DNA of 10,437 nucleotides from Bacteroidales bacterium (GTDB lineage: Bacteria; Bacteroidota; Bacteroidia; Bacteroidales; JAGOPY01), in contig DAOWEV010000173.1 of the NCBI GenBank assembly GCA_030638325.1, positions 1 to 10,437 on the forward strand, read 5' to 3'. The translations under genes were made by a program, and so were the position numbers. Positions 7,713 through 10,437 of this stretch are shown here, piece after piece; the first letter of the stretch is position 1, and every line of letters begins with the position of its first letter. The notes under the pieces were generated by a model. That model saw nothing but the letters and a program-made list of their open reading frames with translations. It was not told where the DNA came from and did no database searches.

Positions 7713-7923
7713 AAAGGTAACCGTTCACAGGTTCAGAGGTTCATAAGTTCGGGGTTTAGAAATTTGAACAGTTGATTCGTGAGCTTTGAATAGAGAAGAC
7801 ATGAGAATAGAACGATTTGAAGATATTGAAGCATGGCAGTTGGCCAGGGAATTACCTCGAAAGGTCTAAGGCTATGAACAAAGTCAACGAAAGAAAGGTA
7901 ACCCTGAACGGTGAACTCTGAAC
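7713..7923. repeat. Palindromic element with GTTCA units enclosing an S23-family gene relic
   Basis: The left arm (7723-7754) is GTTCACAG, GTTCAGAG, GTTCATAA, GTTCGGGG. The right arm (7897-7923), read on the - strand, is GTTCAGA, GTTCACC, GTTCAGG, GTTACC. The arms are thus inverted arrays of one GTTCA-based unit, with 8-bp spacing on the left and 7-bp on the right. A 10-bp direct repeat, AAAGGTAACC, occurs at 7713-7722 and 7894-7903. Between the arms lies a 22-codon fragment of a four-helix-bundle gene (7801-7869). The element fills most of the gap between lptE and the TPR gene, interrupting an otherwise tightly packed gene run. Confidence 0.8.
7801..7869 (+). pseudogene. Truncated four-helix-bundle protein of the 23S rRNA intervening-sequence (S23) family
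   Basis: The reading frame encodes MRIERFEDIEAWQLAREL then PRKV and a stop (TAA 7867-7869). The start is a near-textbook N-terminus for the S23 family, whose members begin with forms like MxIExFEDLxxWQxARxL and run to about 120 residues as a bundle of four helices. Here only the first helix survives. The frame stops about where the family would continue with a second hydrophobic stretch. After the stop the same frame carries a few codons ending GNPER, which resembles the repeat-derived tails such proteins often have. This suggests an internal deletion that removed most of the gene. Function of full-length members outside rRNA intervening sequences is not established; this copy cannot be functional as a bundle. 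Confidence 0.65.
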
Positions 7924-7945
7924 AATTACAAAAAAAAGTTAATTG

Positions 7946-8695
7946 ATGAACCGGAAGCAGTTTATAGATTTTGTTCATTCTCCCGAAAAGCTGAATACTG
8001 ACAGCCTGGATAAGTTGCAGTTAATAGTTCAGGACTATCCGTATTTTCAGACTGCCAGAATCCTTTTCCTGCTTAATTTATACCTGGAAAAGCATATTGA
8101 TTATGATCGTCAATTGAAGCTTACTGCTGCCTGTGTCTCTGACAGGTCGAGGTTAAAGGATTGGATACGGCTAATGGATACATCTTTTCCGGACTTGGAT
8201 AAGGACACGGCAAAACCTTCCGGGAAACAACGGGAAAAGGAATCTTCAGTTGAACAAAGGGAAGAAATAAAACAGATGCTTTCGGAACTTGAAGAGAAGA
8301 TCAGAACTAATATGGAGGAGATCGAAACAAAAAGATCAAATCTCAGAGAATTGATCAATAAGAAACGCGATCTTTCCGTTAGGTTTGAATATCAGCCCGG
8401 AGAGCATCCGGATCATGAACATGATACACGAAAACCCTTACCAATGGATGGTTTACTGGATGAATTTATCCGGGAATCTGCATCTGAGAGACCTGTTGCA
8501 GCGTTCTTTGACCCGGTCGAATCTTCCAGACGAAGCATCGTGGATGATGGTGATATTATAAGTGAAACACTGGCTGAGATATATGTCTCCCAAGGCAATA
8601 TCCCTAAAGCCATAAAAATTTATAAGCAACTAAGCTTGAAATTTCCGGAAAAAAGTAGTAAATTTGCAGCCCGAATTGAAAAACTAAAGAAATAA
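7946..8695 (+). CDS. Hypothetical protein with coiled coil and C-terminal TPR-like repeat
   Basis: A protein of 249 residues from the ATG at 7946. A TTG directly upstream would add one Met only. I do not recognise a characterised function. The first 75 residues (MNRKQFIDFVHSPEKL, DYPYFQTARILFLLNLY) form a helical domain that I recall in Bacteroidetes hypothetical proteins next to secG. Residues about 85-130 are strongly charged, rich in Glu and Lys with heptad spacing, and probably form a coiled coil. The C-terminus (SETLAEIYVSQGNIPKAIKIYKQLSLKFPEKSSKFAARI) is a single TPR-like helical hairpin. There is no signal peptide or membrane segment, so a cytoplasmic protein is likely. It is 18 bp upstream of secG and very likely cotranscribed with it. 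A role around protein export or the envelope is only a guess from position. Confidence 0.8.
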   Translation: MNRKQFIDFVHSPEKLNTDSLDKLQLIVQDYPYFQTARILFLLNLYLEKHIDYDRQLKLTAACVSDRSRLKDWIRLMDTSFPDLDKDTAKPSGKQREKESSVEQREEIKQMLSELEEKIRTNMEEIETKRSNLRELINKKRDLSVRFEYQPGEHPDHEHDTRKPLPMDGLLDEFIRESASERPVAAFFDPVESSRRSIVDDGDIISETLAEIYVSQGNIPKAIKIYKQLSLKFPEKSSKFAARIEKLKK

Positions 8696-8713
8696 ATAAA
8701 AAAATAAAGTATT

Positions 8714-9043
8714 ATGGGTGGTTTTGTTTTTATCATGGTGTTGATACTGATAGTTTCTACATTGCTGGTTTTGGTAGTCCTTGTTCAGAATTCTAAAGGA
8801 GGGGGGCTTGCATCAAATTTCGCAGGCTCGAATCAATTTATGGGCGTCAGGAAAACTGCCGACTTTCTTGAAAAAACCACATGGTCTCTCGCTATTGCAC
8901 TGGTTGCGCTGACATTGATCTCTACCTTGGTAATCCCAAAAGGGATAGCTTCGGACATAAGCATTGATACGGAGTTGAGAGAAAAGATTGAAAATGCACA
9001 ACCCATCCCTACAGATCTTGTCCCGCCTCCACAAGATAACTAA
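8714..9043 (+). CDS. secG: Preprotein translocase subunit SecG
   Basis: SecG is the small inner-membrane partner of SecY and SecE that makes SecA-driven protein export more efficient. The 109-residue product has two membrane segments, about 3-24 (FVFIMVLILIVSTLLVLVVLV) and about 55-75 (WSLAIALVALTLISTLVIP). The conserved cytoplasmic loop between them reads QNSKGGGLASNFAGSNQFMG and then RKTADFLEKTTW. The Gly-rich loop and the following FLEKxTW are family signatures. The C-terminal tail, ending with PTDLVPPPQDN, is short and acidic to proline-rich, as in other Bacteroidetes SecG. The gene follows the TPR gene closely and ends a run that starts with the sigma-54-type regulator. Confidence 0.95.
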   Translation: MGGFVFIMVLILIVSTLLVLVVLVQNSKGGGLASNFAGSNQFMGVRKTADFLEKTTWSLAIALVALTLISTLVIPKGIASDISIDTELREKIENAQPIPTDLVPPPQDN

Positions 9044-9090
9044 CAGGGAAAGAGAATTGGAAACTATTTAATTTGACTTGGAAATCCACA

Positions 9091-9165
9091 GGAATGTTGG
9101 AATAATGGAATATTGCAGGCTTGTTAATATGTTTTTCTTCCAATCTTCCATTTTTCCACCCTTCC
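9091..9165. repeat. Imperfect palindrome of TTGGAANN units
   Basis: The left arm 9091-9115 and the right arm 9141-9165 are inverted copies matching at 21 of 25 positions, around a 25-nt loop. The arms are built from TTGGAA/TGGAA units spaced about 8 bp apart; the right side continues as further TTCCA units. It is the fourth palindrome of this architecture in the window and contains no ORF relic. Confidence 0.8.
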
Positions 9166-9197
9166 ATTTCCCCCTGCCCAATGGGTGTAATTCAAAG

Positions 9198-9230
9198 CCA
9201 CCTTCTTAGAGGGTGGATTTTTACTTTTTA
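9198..9230 (+). terminator. Rho-independent terminator after the secG gene run
   Basis: CCACC (9198-9202) pairs with GGTGG (9212-9216) around a 9-nt loop, followed by a T-rich stretch interrupted by single A and C bases. Its place 155 bp after the secG stop fits the end of that transcript. The stem is only 5 bp, so strength is uncertain. Confidence 0.5.
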
Positions 9231-9314
9231 AGGTATATATGAGCTTCCTTCGATCGGTTCGCGTCGATTTTGCCTTCGCAACAGATCAATTTGTGAATTA
9301 AACAGGCTCAGAAT

Positions 9315-9348
9315 AAGATGTCAGAATGTCATACCATTCTGACATTTT
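9315..9348 (+). terminator. Strong hairpin with T tail upstream of groES (terminator or regulatory)
   Basis: ATGTCAGAATG (9318-9328) and CATTCTGACAT (9335-9345) are exact inverted copies, 11 bp, around the loop TCATAC. Three more pairs (one G-U) extend the stem to 14 bp, and TTTTCTTTTATTT follows. As RNA it is the best terminator-like structure in the window. It lies about 92 bp before the groES ATG. As DNA, the TGTCA/TGACA symmetry could also be an operator for a heat-shock regulator. It does not match CIRCE. Confidence 0.6.
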
Positions 9349-9439
9349 CTTTTATTTATCGCTTTGGCATAATATATGACTATGGGCAGATAAATGATTC
9401 ACAATTAAAAATTATTGTTAAACATAAAAAACCTCAGAG

Positions 9440-9718
9440 ATGGGAGATATAAAAATTAAACCATTGGCAGACAGGGTTATCATAGAACCTGCTGCTCCAG
9501 AAGAAAAAACAGCGGGCGGTATCATCATTCCCGATACGGCTAAGGAAAAACCCCAGAGGGGAAAAGTAGTTGCCGTAGGACCTGGAAAAAAAGACGAGCC
9601 GTTGACAGTTAAAGTCGGTGATGATGTCCTTTACGGCAAGTATGCCGGTACAGAGATCACTATGGAAGAAGCCGATTATCTTATCATGCGTGAATCCGAC
9701 ATCGTTGCAATAGTATAA
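9440..9718 (+). CDS. groES: Co-chaperonin GroES
   Basis: GroES forms the seven-membered lid that closes the GroEL folding chamber. The 92-residue product is close to full family length. It shows KPLADRVIIEPA at residues about 7-18, the mobile loop EEKTAGGIIIPDTAKEKP that contacts GroEL (about 21-38), GKVVAVGPG, the DDVLYGKYAGTEI strand, and the ending DYLIMRESDIVAIV. The ATG at 9440 gives MGDIKIKPLADR, the expected Bacteroidetes-type N-terminus. groEL follows after 36 bp, so the two are one operon. No promoter could be assigned with confidence in the leader. Confidence 0.98.
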   Translation: MGDIKIKPLADRVIIEPAAPEEKTAGGIIIPDTAKEKPQRGKVVAVGPGKKDEPLTVKVGDDVLYGKYAGTEITMEEADYLIMRESDIVAIV

Positions 9719-9754
9719 ACAGAGAATTAATAATTATAACTAAATTTTATAAAA

Positions 9755-10437
9755 ATGGCAAAAGATATCATTTTTGATCTGACAGCAAGAGACAGACTGA
9801 AGAAAGGTGTTGATGAGCTGTCTAATGCAGTAAAAGTAACCCTGGGCCCAAAGGGGCGTAATGTCATTATTGACAAATCATTCGGCGCACCGATGATTAC
9901 CAAGGATGGTGTAACAGTAGCTAAAGAAGTGGACCTCACTGATAATGTTGAGAACATGGGTGCACAGATGGTTAAAGAAGTCGCATCCAGGACCAACGAT
10001 ATTGCCGGTGACGGCACCACAACAGCTACTGTACTGGCACAATCAATTTTTACAACCGGCCTGAAGAACGTCACTGCAGGTGCGAACCCAATGGACCTGA
10101 AAAGAGGTATTGACCTCGCTGTTGCCGGAACTATCAAATCACTGAAAGCACAGACCAGGCATATTGGAGATAGCTCTGAAAAGATAGAACAAGTGGCAGC
10201 AGTTTCAGCCAACAATGAAATAGCCATTGGGAAGCTGATCGCAGAGGCCATGGGTAAGGTGAAGAAAGAAGGCGTAATTACCATCGAAGAAGCAAAGGGC
10301 ATCGAGACATATGTTGAAGTGGTGGAAGGTATGCAGTTCGACAGGGGATATATCTCTCCTTATTTTGTGACTGATACCGAAAAAATGGAAACGGTATATG
10401 AAACACCGTATATCCTGATCCACGACAAGAAGATATC
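9755..10437 (+). CDS. groEL: Chaperonin GroEL, 5' part (3' end outside window)
   Basis: GroEL is the double-ring ATP-driven chaperonin of the cytoplasm. The frame opens at ATG 9755 with MAKDIIFDLTARDRLKKG and stays open to the window edge, giving 227 of the usual roughly 540-545 residues. The part present covers the first equatorial stretch, the first intermediate segment and the beginning of the apical domain. Key nucleotide-binding pieces are VTLGPKGRNV at 28-37 and AGDGTTTATVLA, with the catalytic Asp at residue 86. ANPMDLKRGID and KEGVITIEEAKG follow, then VEGMQFDRGYISPYF. It follows groES by 36 bp. No frameshift or missing residue is seen in the part available. Confidence 0.98.
   Translation, partial: MAKDIIFDLTARDRLKKGVDELSNAVKVTLGPKGRNVIIDKSFGAPMITKDGVTVAKEVDLTDNVENMGAQMVKEVASRTNDIAGDGTTTATVLAQSIFTTGLKNVTAGANPMDLKRGIDLAVAGTIKSLKAQTRHIGDSSEKIEQVAAVSANNEIAIGKLIAEAMGKVKKEGVITIEEAKGIETYVEVVEGMQFDRGYISPYFVTDTEKMETVYETPYILIHDKKI

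Larger units (their letters stand above)
9044..9439. other. 396-bp intergenic region between secG and groES
   Basis: In order this gap holds an imperfect palindrome of TTGGAA units (9091-9165), a terminator-like hairpin (9198-9230), a short stretch at about 9240-9300 that looks more GC-rich and in which I recognise nothing, a long hairpin (9315-9348), and the AT-rich groES leader. No convincing ORF or tRNA is seen. I looked for a CIRCE operator and found none. No clear TTTG/TAnnTTTG promoter pair could be assigned to groES, although a promoter should lie here. Confidence 0.7.

Noticed and set aside
9239..9301. 20-codon ORF beginning MSFLRSVRVDF
   Set aside because: No resemblance to a known family and no supporting context; a chance ORF cannot be excluded.
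9363..9398. TTTG followed by TAAATGAT as a groES promoter
   Set aside because: The spacing is 24 instead of 19-21 and the -7 box is poor, so it is not called.
9044..9439. CIRCE operator (TTAGCACTC-N9-GAGTGCTAA) before groES
   Set aside because: Looked for and not found; the inverted repeat at 9315-9348 has a different sequence and loop length.
9727..10302. 191-residue open frame on the - strand over the groEL start
   Set aside because: It is antisense to an unmistakable groEL frame, and its Ser/Ala/Val-rich translation is typical of a shadow of a conserved gene.

Overview
The window looks like chromosomal DNA of an uncultured member of the Bacteroidota, probably near Bacteroidales/Marinilabiliales. 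The reasons are the protein sequences (the GroES/GroEL pair, a Bacteroidetes-type LptE lipoprotein, SecG), the absence of Shine-Dalgarno sites before most starts, AT-rich leaders, and at least one good match to the Bacteroidetes promoter box TAnnTTTG. This placement comes from recognising families by eye, not from a database search. Every long gene is on the + strand and every one is a housekeeping or envelope gene.

Layout. 1-1196: the 3' part of recG (branch-migration helicase), cut by the window edge just after Walker A. 1493-3952: pheT (phenylalanyl-tRNA synthetase beta chain), with its own likely promoter. 4227-5891: a nucleotide-sugar dehydrogenase of the UDP-glucose/GDP-mannose family with an N-terminal extension. 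5939-9043: a probable run of four genes, namely a sigma-54-dependent AAA+ regulator with no receiver domain, an LptE-like outer-membrane lipoprotein, a hypothetical protein with a coiled coil and one TPR-like repeat, and secG. 9440 to the end: groES and the start of groEL, cut by the window edge. LptE inserts LPS into the outer membrane, SecG is part of the protein export channel, and the dehydrogenase makes acidic sugars for surface polysaccharide, so the middle of the window leans towards envelope building. GroESL folds cytosolic protein.

The most interesting material lies between the genes. Four separate gaps (recG-pheT, pheT-dehydrogenase, lptE-TPR gene, secG-groES) each hold an imperfect palindrome whose arms are mostly built from 7-8 bp units. 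The unit differs in each element (GTTGCAR, a CTAAATTC-type unit, GTTCANN, TTGGAANN), but the architecture is the same. Two of the four enclose a 22-codon mini-ORF. One of these clearly begins like a four-helix-bundle protein of the 23S rRNA intervening-sequence (S23) family. The other looks like the start of a second branch of that family joined to a short tail. I read these as decayed or non-autonomous members of a palindrome-flanked mobile element class whose full copies carry an S23-type four-helix-bundle gene. The palindromes and mini-ORFs are visible directly; the mobility is inference.
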